Shown here piece after piece: positions 1 through 11,850 of a stretch of 64,000 nt of DNA. Numbering within the stretch: position 1 is the first letter of the stretch; each line of letters starts with the position of its first letter. A program made the position numbers and the translations under genes. The stretch comes from Sinotaia quadrata (Eukaryota; Mollusca; Gastropoda; Architaenioglossa; Viviparidae): NCBI GenBank assembly GCA_028829895.1, contig CM054184.1:20308701-20372700 (forward strand), written 5' to 3'. A model generated the notes under the pieces. It had not been told where the DNA came from, made no database searches, and saw only the letters and a program-made list of their open reading frames with translations.

Positions 1-481
1 AATAAGGCAAAAACGAATGTAAAGACATTATTTCATTATTTGTGTTGTTCTTTTTCTACTGAGCAATCCATGTGCAATCTGACTTGCGGCCCTCCATGCA
101 CTATCAATTGGAAATGTGGCCCTCTGGCCCTCTAAGAAAATGAACACTATTATATCATTTGTGAAATACGAACTTTAATGTTAAAATTAATGCTTATTCT
201 ATATGTGAACTATTGTTAAAGCGGCCACATTTGCCGCATAGGAATTGTGTAATTAATCTTTATTTTATATTTTGAATTTCATCATTTTCATCTCCCCTTA
301 TTTCCCACAGAGTGTATGACATTGGAAAGTTGAATGAATGATTAATCACTGTGCGAAAGAGTAGTGCCCCTTTTAAATCGGGAAATAAATATCCTGATTT
401 AACCATCTTTCAACTCTCTTGTTATTCATAGTTTTTGAAAGGGACGAAAGAATTTGTACTATTGTTTTGCACCGTTCGTTT
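1..481. other. Left flank, no gene seen
   Basis: AT-rich sequence with no convincing exon. A short GC-richer patch near 85-130 (gcggccctcc, gtggccctct) looks like decayed interspersed-repeat DNA but I cannot name it. Confidence 0.4.
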
Positions 482-490
482 GTTCGTCCA

Positions 491-496
491 TTTATT
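491..496 (-). terminator. Candidate poly(A) signal of the EGF gene
   Basis: A minus-strand AATAAA lies about 85 nt downstream of the TGA at 582-584. It supports the terminal-exon model, but such hexamers are frequent by chance in this base composition. Confidence 0.3.
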
Positions 497-581
497 CACA
501 TTCATGATACTCACTCACAACACACACCGCCAATAAAACGTTCCTTGGCATGACATTAATAAACTGGGCCCCACCCAAACA

Positions 582-727
582 TCAATGGTGTATGTCATGT
601 GTGTCTATGTAACAACTTGACGCGACGTAGTACTGGCATACGTCACACGGGCTTTTCTTGGAGGTGCACCGGAGCAGGCCAGAAATAGACTTCACCCCTT
701 GCATCTCTAACTTCAGCTCGGGGTCGG
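582..727 (-). CDS. EGF gene exon 8: probable terminal exon
   Basis: A GC-richer stretch in AT-rich surroundings. Using the acceptor TTACAAG, the phase-1 frame gives 47 residues ending THDIHH and a TGA stop. It contains four cysteines (LLRC, SPCDVC, SSC), and a minus-strand AATAAA lies about 85 nt beyond the stop. Frame, composition and poly(A) signal agree with a terminal exon. Against it, the pyrimidine tract before the acceptor is weak and the sequence is not recognisably EGF. Confidence is moderate to low. Confidence 0.4.
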
Positions 728-1392
728 CTTGTAACGAGCCATCCCACATTGTGACAGCGAGAATAAAGCATTTTTTCTTAAGTGCAATGTAGCAATTCAC
801 AATCTCACGGAATTAACTTTATTTTCTTGGTTAAACGTCAATCAATTCTTGATGTGATCTAATTATTTTTTATGACACAAATAGTTCAATGTAGACAAGT
901 GATTAAGATGTTATCATAGAAACATAACTTAACAAATCATCAGACAAAACATATAGTGGTAGTAACATCACAGTTTAAAATATACATATTAAATACAATT
1001 TGGAAAAAATAATTAATTGAAAGGAAATTATCCTAAACAATAAATAATAAGGATGTATTCAGCGCCATATATAGGCAAGCTCCAAGAATTATGTCAGACA
1101 GATGTGAATTATGTCACAGGCAAAGACATTGTTAAACTAAATAATTAAAATAAAAGATAATAAATATTTTAAAATAAATAATAACTAGTTCACAACTAGA
1201 TTTTAAAGACAGCCACAGTTTTCTCGCTACTGTCAACTACATGAAAACGAATGTAAAATATGTGTGAGATATATTAATGTGCTGCCTCGATTTACTTTTT
1301 AAGGACATCCATGTTGTCATTAAAAAGACAAAATAAATCAGTTATGTTGTGTATTATTATCTTTCCTTATTTGTTCTTTTAGCAAAACATAC

Positions 1393-1542
1393 CACACGTA
1401 GTTCCAACTGATCCCGAGTAGCCAACTTTACATTGGCACTTTCCTCCAGTTCCTGAACTGCAGACAGCATTGGGGTCAACGGCAACGCAGCTGTCGACAT
1501 TGTTGTTAATTGAGCACGTTCCTCCGTAAGTATTATCAGCCG
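1393..1542 (-). CDS. EGF gene exon 7: EGF-like domain
   Basis: A 150-nt exon with ACATTACAG acceptor and GTATGT donor, phase 1-1. The frame reads ADNTYGGTCSINNNVDSC, then VAVDPNAVC, GGKCQCKVGYSG and TTC. It is the duplicate of exon 5. Reading through the donor would give only GMFC and a stop, so splicing to a further exon is the better model, although an alternative retained-intron end is possible. Confidence 0.74.
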
Positions 1543-2621
1543 CTGTAATGTTTGTTGGTTTTTCATTTAATCATGTATTGCTTATTAAATCAGTTAGGTA
1601 TATCAAAGATAAGGACAAAAGTAATAACTTACTCTGTATGTGGCAATATATAATGTATTCAACGAAAGGTTAAAGTGAAATTGACGTCTATTAAACTATA
1701 TTAGCATGATTAATATGAAATTGATAAATTAATACAAAAACGAACAAATAACGAATATAGGAATACATGAAAATCATCAATAATCACATATATCATAGGA
1801 TAGCACAATTAATCCAAATGAGTAAAAAAATAAATCATAATGCAACATTTCACTCCTTCTAAATAAACTGAAACTGTTTATGATGTCAACTGGTAATTTA
1901 AAACAAAAAGCTAACACGAAACAATATTATAATAAGTTCAATAATGTTTTTTAAGACATTATCTAAATAAGAATAAGAAGAATACTAATTCTACTCATAA
2001 TTGCGAGAATAATGTATTTTTTCATTGAGTGCAATGTAGCAATTCTATATCTCTCGGAATTTATTAAACGTCAATCAATTCTTGATGTGATCTAATTATT
2101 TTTTCCATGATGCATATCCTTCATTGTAGACAATTGATTAAGATGGTGGCATGGAAACAGAAGTTAATAAATCAACAGACAAAAATATACAGTGAGTGTA
2201 ACATCTCAGTTTAAAATATATATATATATATTAAATAAAATTTTGAAAAATAATCACTTGAAGGGAAGAATCCTAAACAATAAATAATAAGGATGTATTC
2301 TGCGCCATATAGAGACAAGCTCCAAGAATTACGTCACATAATTGTGAATTACATCGCAGGCAAAGATATTGTTAAACTAAATAATTAAAATAAAAATAGA
2401 AAATATTTATGAATAAATGATAACATATTCACAACTGGATTTTAAAGACAGCCATAGATTTTTTGTTACTGTGAGCTACTGGTGTTAGTTATGTTGTGCT
2501 ACATCGATATACTTTTTAAGGACATCCATGTTTTCATTAAAAGACAAAACAAATCAATAATTGATAGAATTGCTCGTTGTGTACTATTATCTTTCCTTTT
2601 TTGTTTTTTAACAAAACATAC

Positions 2622-2762
2622 CACACTTAGTTCCGATTGATCCCGAGTAGCCATCTTTACATCCGCACGTTCCTCCAGTACACTCAGCATTAGCGTCATT
2701 GCCAACGCAACTGTCTGTACCACTAGAAGTGCAAGTGCCTCCGTAGGTATCCGGTGTCACAA
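2622..2762 (-). CDS. EGF gene exon 6: EGF-like domain
   Basis: A 141-nt exon with CGTCCAG acceptor and GTATGT donor, phase 1-1. It encodes VTPDTYGGTCTSSGTDSC, then NAECTGGTCGCKDGYSG, again with EGF cysteine order. It is four codons shorter than its duplicate, exon 4: three are lost in the loop between the third and fourth cysteines and one before the second. It lies about 1.08 kb upstream of exon 7 in transcription, matching the exon 4-5 spacing. Confidence 0.75.
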
Positions 2763-2779
2763 CTGGACGGTATAAGTTT

Positions 2780-4475
2780 CATTAAATAATAATAATGGAA
2801 AGATAATCTTGAAATAAGTGAAGTAATAAAAAATGAGTGTAGGACAATTAAATGAAATTAGACATGTAATAGAACAATTTTTACAAGTAATCTTGGTCAT
2901 GTTGTATTAATTTACATTTATGTTGCAAATTACATTATAATAATATTAGTTTGTAAACAGTATTAAAGTGTAAACAGCGTTTAAGCCCGTGATCATGACA
3001 AAAATAGTTTCGTCATATTCATAATTCTACGTATATTTTATCAGTTATTGTTTAAAACTTTGATGATTGAAATTTTTTCAAATAATCGGTGGAATCGAAT
3101 AGGAAAGGAAAGTTTTAGCGAATCTTTGTACATATTCGTTATTAAACAAACATTAATTTTCGTTTTGTTACAAATCCTTTCTCTAGTTATACACCTTTTA
3201 CTTTCCAAGGAAACGAAGAGCTACATTATATTGGAAGGAGTGGATATGTCATTCTTCCAATGATTTCGAACTAGAAATCTTGAATTATCACCTTCTCATT
3301 CGATAATTTAAGATACTAACTTTAAAAGCAGATAATACTCATTTTTAACAAAAGCAAATACTGTTATTGTGTGGGCGTATTTATTCTCCATTTACTTCGC
3401 ATGTTTATGATGATGTAGACAGTGTATAAAACATGAACTATTAGCTCAGTGTTTACTATATCTGAATACATTGCTTAGATAATTGATAATTGCTAGAACC
3501 TTAAATGCTAACATAGTTGACTAAATGATAAATGAATCGGATATAGGTGTAAGCAAGAACGTCTTTCATGGAGGTCTGTTGATACCACTATTATAAATGT
3601 TTATAGCAGTAACATTTTAGCTTAATATTTACTTTGATGTTCTTGTTTCACGAAAATGAGATTTCATTTTTGTTAAATATAAATGTGGAGTGTACTGACT
3701 AATTACAATTATTATTTGAATGATGAAAGTTCAGTTTTAAGAACTCCCTGAATATGCACTTATTTTTTTAGTCTGTTGCCATACCTGGTTTATGCAAGAA
3801 TACATACATTACTTTGCCATTACGTGAATTGAGAAAAGGAACTAAATATGAATGAGTGACGTGTTAATAGGGATTAATATCAGGTGATTTGTTAAACATA
3901 TTGGCATGTGGTCCAAACAGATGGTGAAACATGAACAGTAGCAATCAAAGTGTCAATCTGTTCAGAAAACAAGGTATTAATTTAGCCCAGTTGCATTCAA
4001 TAATTATTAAAATATTAACATATAAATTTCAAAAATATTCTAATGTACTCTAATATAAGTTGAAAAGGGCATACACATTAAGTTTAATCATTAAATTAAA
4101 GGTAAAACTAAACCAAATGTTATTCAGTTGAAGTTCAGTGTTCGTCGCAGGGAAATATTTAGTCAACTATCTAACATTGTAGATATGACCTTGACCTCAA
4201 ATAGTGAATACAACCACAGCGAGTAACAATGAAAGGTTGGAAGTAAAATGTAGTCAATGGTAGCCAAACTCTAGGTAACCATAAGTACCCTTTATCTGTG
4301 AATTGAAGTGTTATTAATAACTTGCTAGTGTGGGCTACTCTAGGTATTATGAAGGCGTCATGTTTACAGAGGTGACAACGAATGTTGAAATAAGAATTAA
4401 AATAACTTCTTTGAGAGACAGCCTAGATGCCAACCTAAAAGCAAAGATAGTCCAAATCACGAAAAATCATAAATG

Positions 4476-4478
<3 letters not shown>
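2780..4478. other. Intron between exons 4/5 block and exon 6 (unit 1)
   Basis: No exon seen. A 71-codon plus-strand open frame at 3048-3263 is conserved in unit 2 (9185-9400) only because the whole block is duplicated. Its composition and lack of splice context do not suggest coding. Confidence 0.4.
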
Positions 4479-4529
<51 letters not shown>

Positions 4530-4573
4530 GTGTGCGTGTGTGTGTTTGTGTGTGTATGTGTGTGTGTGTGTGT
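4479..4573 (+). repeat. (TG)n microsatellite, interrupted
   Basis: Dinucleotide TG tract with several C, T and A interruptions. The orthologous position in unit 2 (10619-10723) is uninterrupted, so the two tracts have diverged since the duplication. Confidence 0.95.
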
Positions 4574-5507
4574 TTGATATGAACTCTAATAAAGAGAATG
4601 AATAGTTTTCTGTAACAGAATTAAGGAAACATCTATACATTGTTTCTTTCACTAGTGTTTTTGGCAGAAACTAAAGGATTCCTTTCTATTTTCTCAGATT
4701 ATTTCTGGTATCTTGTTTGGTCCTCATGTGTCATTCTAGATCCATTCTCCTGTCAAAGTTCCTTCTTGGTTGGGGCTGTGTGAGAAAGGTCTTTCTGATG
4801 TTTTGTTTGTTCATACTTGTGCATATAGAGCAGATGAGAAAAATGCAAGGCCATCACCTGAGCAGTGTATAACATAAGTGTTACCCTGAACATTAGGGTC
4901 AAGATTTGTGTCATTTCATTCTAATTGTTGAAATTATATTTCTTATTGTTTTATATGAATGAAAACTAGTTGTCTATTTTCAGTTCAATTTATTTTTTTA
5001 CTTTACTCAGAGATCAGTAAGAATTAGAAAGATAAATTTAAAGAAATAATAGAGTAGAAATCCTCTTCATGTTTCACGACGCTCAGTGTTCAGTACCAGA
5101 GCTTTAAACATGCACGACAGCGATCGATGGCAGGCATTACAAATTGCTCCAGATCTATTTTTGTGCTAGGCCATCGGTAGTGAGAGAAGGCTAGTTCTAC
5201 CTGTAAGTTTGTAGTGATTAATCAGCATGATCTTTCATTTTTGGTAGTGAATGAGATGGATCATTAAACTACACTGGAGAGCTATATATAAATTTTGAAT
5301 ACTTTAATCGTCTGAATTCTAGAATGCTAACGTAGGTGAAAACCTATGGTCCTCAGATGTCTGCCACTGATTTATGGGATAGACTATAAGAAAACAGTCA
5401 GCTAACATAAAAAAAACTTTCCGAGAAGCAAACTAAAAGCACACACCTTATTATAACAAGAGAACGAAAAATCGATCATTTAAAGTAGTTGGAAAAGTAG
5501 TGATACT

Positions 5508-5876
5508 GTGACGCCACTAATTTAATGGTTAAGATTATTATTAATTAATTAATCGTCCATAACTAATTACAAGTGATGAGAATCTTAATTTATGTTATTA
5601 ATATTTCTCCAGAACACAACACTCGCCTCTCTCCTTTTGCGGACATGAAGGAACTGTAAACGTTTTCTCTCTTCCACAACATTAAAGATAAACATTTACC
5701 ATCACACAATATTTCTGTGTGTGGAAAACGTTTTATTAAAGGAGATGTCATTCATCGTTAATCTATACTTAGTGAACCCCCAATCCACCCACTTTCTTTT
5801 CCAACATATGGTTATTAATATGTATAGGAAGGGCAATGAATTTATTAAATTAACAATCAAAGATATAATAAACTAA
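5508..5876 (-). repeat. Family A repeat, copy 1 (partial)
   Basis: Minus-oriented copy of an interspersed family whose 3' end reads GTGTGGCGTAGGCGTCACAC or variants. Present here are the terminal GTGACGCCAC, the ATTATTATTAATTAATTAAT segment, the CTCTCTCC motif and the AACGTTTTCTCTCTTCCACA segment. It stops at the right edge of duplication unit 1. Confidence 0.75.
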
Positions 5877-5890
5877 CTTCTTTGATGCTC

Positions 5891-6010
5891 ACTTAAACTA
5901 TAGAAAGAACTACTTTTTATAAAATTAACTTAAAACTATAGAGGGGTAGAATTGTGTTTAGTAGAAACTATAGAAAGAACTACTTTTTATAAAATTAACT
6001 TAGAATTCTA
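5891..6010. repeat. Local ~70-bp tandem duplication
   Basis: The segment starting ACTATAGAAAGAACTACTTT at about 5898 recurs at about 5968, giving about 1.7 copies. It lies beside the junction between the two large duplication units. Confidence 0.7.
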
Positions 6011-6360
6011 GATGGCTAGAAATCTGTTTAGAAGCACTATATAGATATAATGGTTAAATATTTACAAATGCTTAATTATGAATCTATTTTGACAAACGGA
6101 TTTAAAAGAATTAATGCAAATCAAAATAGGCATAATATGTTTAAAATATAGCCAATATATTACGAGTTTTTCCAAATACCAAGTTTATCAATAAATCTGT
6201 GACAACACTTTTTTTCAAATTGATTCACATAATAAGAACACAAAATATCCAACCTTTAAATATGAGAGTTTACAGAGCACACATTTTTGTAACTATGTTT
6301 TCATTTATAAAATGTCGTTCCAGTTGCTTCACGTTAATCCTTCATCTTTAATTTACTATT

Positions 6361-6423
6361 TGGCAACACAACTGTTAACATTGCTGTTAATTGAGCACAT
6401 TCGTCCGTATGCATTATCAGCCG
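6361..6423 (-). pseudogene. Dead EGF exon, acceptor lost and truncated
   Basis: Minus-strand sequence homologous to the first 60-odd bases of exons 5 and 7 (ADNAYGRMCSINSNVNSCVA). The acceptor CAG of the live copies has become CAA, homology stops after the third cysteine, and a stop follows almost at once. Its intron-side flank (6424-6890) still matches that of exons 5 and 7. This shows a third copy of the module that decayed. Confidence 0.7.
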
Positions 6424-7519
6424 TTGTAATGCACATTTTTAAAATAAATGTATTCATGTACTGCTTATTAAATCAGTTAGGTATTTTAAAGATAATGGCA
6501 AAAATAATAACTTAAACTATAGGTAGTAAGATAATATGTATTCAACGAAAGGGTTAAATGAAAATTTTCCTCTATTAAAACAATATTAGCATGATTAATA
6601 TGCAATTGATCAATTAATACAAAAAATGAATAAATGAACGAATGAATGAATACAGTAAAATAATCAATAATCACATATATCAGAGGATAGCACAATTAAT
6701 CCAAATGAGTAAATATAATAAAACATAATGCAACATTTCACTCCTAAATTAAATTAAATTGTTTATGATGTCACCTCGAAATTTAAAACAAAAAGCTAAC
6801 ACGAAACCCTATTATAATAAATCCAATAATTTATTTTTAATACATTATCTCACTAAGAATAAGCAGAATTCTAATTTTACTCATAATTGCGAGAATAGAG
6901 CATTTTTTCTTGAGTGCAATGTAGCAATTCAAAATCTCACGGAATTAACTTTATTTTCTTGGTTAAACGTCAATCAATTCTTGATGTGATCTAATTATTT
7001 TTTATGACACAAATAGTTCAGTGAAGACAAGTGATTAAGATGTTATCATAGAAACATAACTTAACAAATCATCAGACAAAACAAATAGTGGTAGTAACAT
7101 CACAGTATAAAATATACATATTAAATACAATTTGGAAAAAATAATTAATTGAAAGGAAATTATCCTAAACAATAAATAATAAGGATGTATTCAGCGCCAT
7201 ATATAGGCAAGATCCAAGAATTATGTCAGACAGATGTGAATTATGTCACAGGCAAAGACATTGTTAAACTAAATAATTAAAAGATAATAAATATTTTAAA
7301 ATAAATGATAACTAGTTCACAACTAGATTTTAAAGACAGCCACAGTTTCGTCGCTACTGTCATTTACAAGAAAACGAATGCAAAATATGTGTGAGATATA
7401 TTAATGTGCTACCTCGATTTACTTTTTAAGGACATCCATGTTGTCATTAAAAAGACAAAATAAATCAGTTATGTTGTGTATTATTATATTTCCTTATTTG
7501 TTCTTTTAGCAAAACATAC

Positions 7520-7669
7520 CACACGTAGTTCCAATTGATCCCGAGTAGCCAACTTTACATTGGCACTTTCCTCCAGTTCCTGAACTGCACACAGCATTGG
7601 GGTCACCGGCAGCGCAGCTGTCGACATTGCCGTTAATTGAGCAAGTGCCTCCGTAAGTATTATCAGCCG
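7520..7669 (-). CDS. EGF gene exon 5: EGF-like domain
   Basis: A 150-nt exon with ACATTACAG acceptor and GTATGT donor, phase 1-1. It encodes ADNTYGGTCSINGNVDSC, then NAVC and a GGKCQCKVGYSG core, giving six cysteines in EGF order. It is the duplicate of exon 7. The differences are mostly in the loop before the third cysteine (AAGDPNAV versus AVDPNAV), and the reading frame is intact. Confidence 0.75.
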
Positions 7670-8746
7670 CTGTAATGTTTGTTGGTTTTTCATTTAATCA
7701 TGTATTGCTTATTAAATCAGTTAGGTATATCAAAGATAAGGGCAAAAGTAATAACTTACTCTGTACGTGGCAATATATAATGTATTCAACGAAAGGTTAA
7801 AGTGAAATTGACGTCTATTAAACTATATTAGCATGATTAATATGTAATTGATAGATTAATACAAAAATGAATAAATGAACGAATAAAGGAATAATTGAAA
7901 ATCATAAGTATACACTTATATCAGATGATAGCACAATTAATCGAAATGAGTAAAAATAATAATTCATAATGCAACATTTCACTCCTAAATAAACTGAAAC
8001 TGTTTATGATGTCAACTGGAAATTTAAAAGAAAATGTTAACACGAAACACTACTATAATAAGTCCAATAATGTTTTTTAAGACATTATCTCAATAAGAAT
8101 AAGAAGAATACTAATTCTACTCATAATTGCGAGAATAATGTATTTTTTCATTGAGTGCAATGTAACAATTCAATATCTCTCGGAATTTATTAAACGTCAA
8201 TCAATTCTTGATGTGATCTAATTATTTTTTCCATGATGCATATCGTTCAATGTAGAGTAGACAATTGATTAAGATGGTGGCATAGAAACAGAACTTAATA
8301 AATCAACAGACAAAAATATACAGTGAGGTTAACATCTCAGTTTAAAATATATATATTAAATAAAATTTTGAAAAATAATCAATTGAAGGGAAGAATCCTA
8401 AACAATAAATAATAAGGATGTATTCTGCGCCATATAGAGACAAGCTCCAAGAATAACGTCACATAATTGTGAATTACATCGCAGGCAAAGATATTGTTAA
8501 ACTAAATAATTAAAATAAAAATAGAAAATATTTATGAATAAATGATAACATTCACAACTGGATTTTAAAGACAGCCAAAGATTTTTCGTTACTGTGAGCT
8601 ACTGGTGTTAGATATGTTACGTGCTACATCGATATACTTTTTAAGGACATCCATGTTTTCATTAAAAGACAAAACAAATCAATAATTGATAGAATTACTA
8701 GTTGTGTACTATTATCTTTCCTTATTTGTTTTTTAACAAAACATAC

Positions 8747-8899
8747 CACACTTAGTTCCGATTGATCCCGAGTAGCCATCTTTACATCCGCACGTTCCTC
8801 CAGTATCTGAACTGCACTCAGCATTAGCGTCATTGCCAACGCAACTGTCTGTACCACCAGTGGAAGTGCAAGTACCTCCGTAGGTATCCGGTGTGACAG
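8747..8899 (-). CDS. EGF gene exon 4: EGF-like domain
   Basis: A 153-nt exon with CTCTAG acceptor and GTATGT donor, phase 1-1, 51 codons. The frame starts VTPDTYGGTC, continues with DSCVGNDANAEC and ends with GTCGCKDGYSGSIGTKC, so it carries the six cysteines and the GYSG turn of an EGF-like domain. It belongs to the second unit of the tandem duplication; its partner is exon 6. It differs from exon 6 by a few codons, including a longer inter-Cys loop (SSDTGG versus TGG). Confidence 0.75.
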
Positions 8900-10616
8900 C
8901 TAGAGGTTATAAGTTTCATTAAATAATAATAATGGAAAGATAATCTTGAAATAAGTGAAGTCATAAAAAATGAGTAGAGTACAATTAAATGAAATTAGAC
9001 ATGTAATAGAACAATTTTTACAAGTAATCTTGGTCAAGTTGTATTAATTTACATTTATGTTGCAAATTACATTATAATAATATTAGTTTGTAAACGGTAT
9101 TAAAGTGTAAACAGCGTTTAAGCCCGTGATCATGACAAAAATAGTTTCGTCATATTCATAATTCTACGTACATTTTATCAGTTATTGTTTAAACCTTTGA
9201 TGATTGAAATTTTTTCAAATAATCGGTGGAATCGAATAGGAAAGGAATGTTTTAGCGAATCTTTGGACATATTCGTTATTAAACAAACATTAATTTTCGT
9301 TTTGTTACAAATCCTTTCTCTAGTTATACACCTTTTACTTCCCAAGGAAACAAAGAGCTACATTATATTGGAAGGTGTGGGTATGTCATTCTTCCAATGA
9401 TTTCGAACTAGAAATCTTGAATTATCACCTTCTCATTCGATAATTAATTTAAGATACTAACTTTAAAAGCAGATAATACTCATTTTTAACAAAAGCAAAT
9501 ACTGTTATTGTGTGGGCGTATTTATTCTCCATTTACTTCGCATGTTTACGATGATGTAGACAGTGTATAAACCATGAACTATTAGCTCAGTGTTTACTAT
9601 ATCTGAATACATTGCTTAGATAATTGATAATTGCTAGAACCTTAAATGCTAACATAGTTGACTAAATGATAAATGAATCGGATATGGGTGTAAGCAAGAA
9701 CGTCTTTCATGGGGGTCTGTTGATACCACTATTATAAATGTTTATAGCAGTAACATTTTAGCTTAATATTTACTTTGATGTTCTTGTTTCCCGAAAATGA
9801 GATTTCAGTTTTGTTAAATATAAATGTGGAGTGTACTGATTAATTACAATTATTATTTGAATGATGAAAGTTCAGTTTTAAGAACTCCCTGAATATGCAC
9901 TTATTTTTTTAGTCTGTTGCCATACCTGGTTTATGCAAGAATACATACATTACTTTGCCATTACGTGAATTGAGAAAAGGAACTAAATATGAATGAGTGA
10001 CGTGTTAATAGGGATTAATATCAGGTGATTTGTTAAACATATTGGCATGTGGTCCAAACAGATGGTGAAACATGAACAGTAGCAATCAAAGTGTCAATCT
10101 GTTCAGAAATCAAGGTATTAATTCAGCCCAGTTGCATTCAATAATTATTAAAATATTAACATATAAATTTCAAAAAAATACTAATGTACTCTAATATAAG
10201 TTGAAAAGGGCATACACATTAAGTTTAATCATTAAATTAAAGGTAAAACCAAACCAAATGTTATTCAGTTGAAGTTCAGTGTTCGTCGCAGGGAAATATT
10301 TAGTCAACTATCTAACATTGTAGATGTGACCTTGACCTCAAATAGTGAATACAACCACAGCGAGTAACAATGCAAGGTTGGAAGTAAAATGTAGTCAACT
10401 GTAGCCAAATTCTAGGTAACCATAAGTACCCTTTATCTGTCAATTGAAGTGTTATTAATAACTTGCTAGTGTGGGCTACTCTAGGTATGATGAAGGCGTC
10501 ATGTTTACAGAGGTGACAACGAATGTTGAAATAAGAATTAAAATAACTTCTTTGAGAGACAGCCTATATGCCAACCTAAAAGCAAAGATAGTCCAAATCA
10601 CGAAAAATCATAAATC

Positions 10617-10726
<110 letters not shown>

Positions 10727-11441
10727 ATATGAACTCTAATAAAGAAAATGAATAGTTTTCTGTAACAGAATTAATGAAACATCTATACATTGTTTCTTTC
10801 ACCATTTGTTTTGGCAGAAACTAAAGGATTCCTTTCCATTTTCTCAGATTATTTCTGGTATCTTGTTTGGTCCTCATGTGTCATTCTAGATCCATTCTCC
10901 TGTCAAAGTTCCTTCTTGGTTGAGGCTGTGTGAGAAAGGTCTTTCTGATGTTTTGTTTGTTCATTCTTGTGTATGTAGATCAGATGAGAAAAAATGCAAG
11001 GCCATCATCTGAGCTGTGCATAGCATAAATGTTACCCTGAACATTAGGGTCAAGATTTGTGTCATTTCATTCTAATTGTTGATATTATTTTATATGAATG
11101 AAAACTAGTTGTCTATTTTCAGTTCAATTTATTTTTTACTTTACTCAGAGATAATTAAGAATTAGAAAGATAAATTTAAAGAAATAATAGAGTAGAAATC
11201 CTCTTCATGTTTCACGACGCTCAGTGTTCAGTACCAGAGCTTTAAACATGCACGACAGCGATCGATGGCAGGCATTACAAATTGCTCCAGATGTCTGCCA
11301 CTGATTTATGGGATAGACTATAAGAAAACAGTCAGCTAACATAAAAAAAACTTTCCGAGAAGCAAACTAAAAGCACACACCTTATTATAACAAGAGAACG
11401 AAAAATCGATCATTTAAAGTAGATGGAAAAGTAGTGATACT

Positions 11442-11850
11442 GTGACGCCACTAATTTAATGGTTAAGATTATTATTAATTAATTAATCGTCCATAACTAA
11501 TTACAAGTGATGAGAATCTTAATTTATGTTATTAATGATTCTCCAGAAGACACCACACGTCTCTATCATTTAGCGGACACGCTGGCACTGAAACGTTTTC
11601 TCTCTTCCACAACATTAAAGACAAACATTTACCGTCACACAATATTTCTGTGGGTGGAAAACATTTTATGTATAATAAATACAATCAGAACGACTACTTG
11701 ACATCAATATTTCTTGAAACCACGTTTGAATAATTTTTATATACCACTGTCTTATATCCTAAAATACTATTCAACAATTTAATGTCAATACAAATAACAA
11801 CATAGTTCTTATCAGAGAACAAAAATGGAGTTATCAGGGATAAGCAATGT
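11442..11850 (-). repeat. Family A repeat, copy 2 (internally deleted)
   Basis: The same insertion as copy 1, duplicated with unit 2. It lacks an internal segment after about 11665 but keeps further family A sequence (to about 11850) that copy 1 lacks. This shows the element was present before the block duplicated and that the unit 1 breakpoint cut through it. Confidence 0.7.

Larger units (their letters stand above)
757..5876. repeat. Segmental tandem duplication, unit 1
   Basis: This block matches 6893-11850 along nearly its whole length with an offset of about 6125-6137 bases. It carries exons 7 and 6, a (TG)n tract and a family A copy. Bases of about 5155-5355 are absent from unit 2. Within the unit, the exon 7 and exon 6 neighbourhoods are themselves older, more diverged duplicates about 1.24 kb apart. 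Its right limit lies inside the family A copy. Confidence 0.8.

Noticed and set aside
1357..1566. Minus-strand 69-codon open frame (and its copy at 7484-7693)
   Set aside because: It is the shifted frame of real EGF exons 7 and 5. The true frame carries the six cysteines and ends at GTATGT donors.
2499..2723. Minus-strand 74-codon frame (and 8624-8857)
   Set aside because: Same reason: a shifted shadow of EGF exons 6 and 4 running into intron sequence.
4330..4652. Val/Cys and His/Thr repeat proteins over TG tracts (also 10471-10805, 26628-26854, 44850-45050)
   Set aside because: Translations of dinucleotide repeats on both strands.
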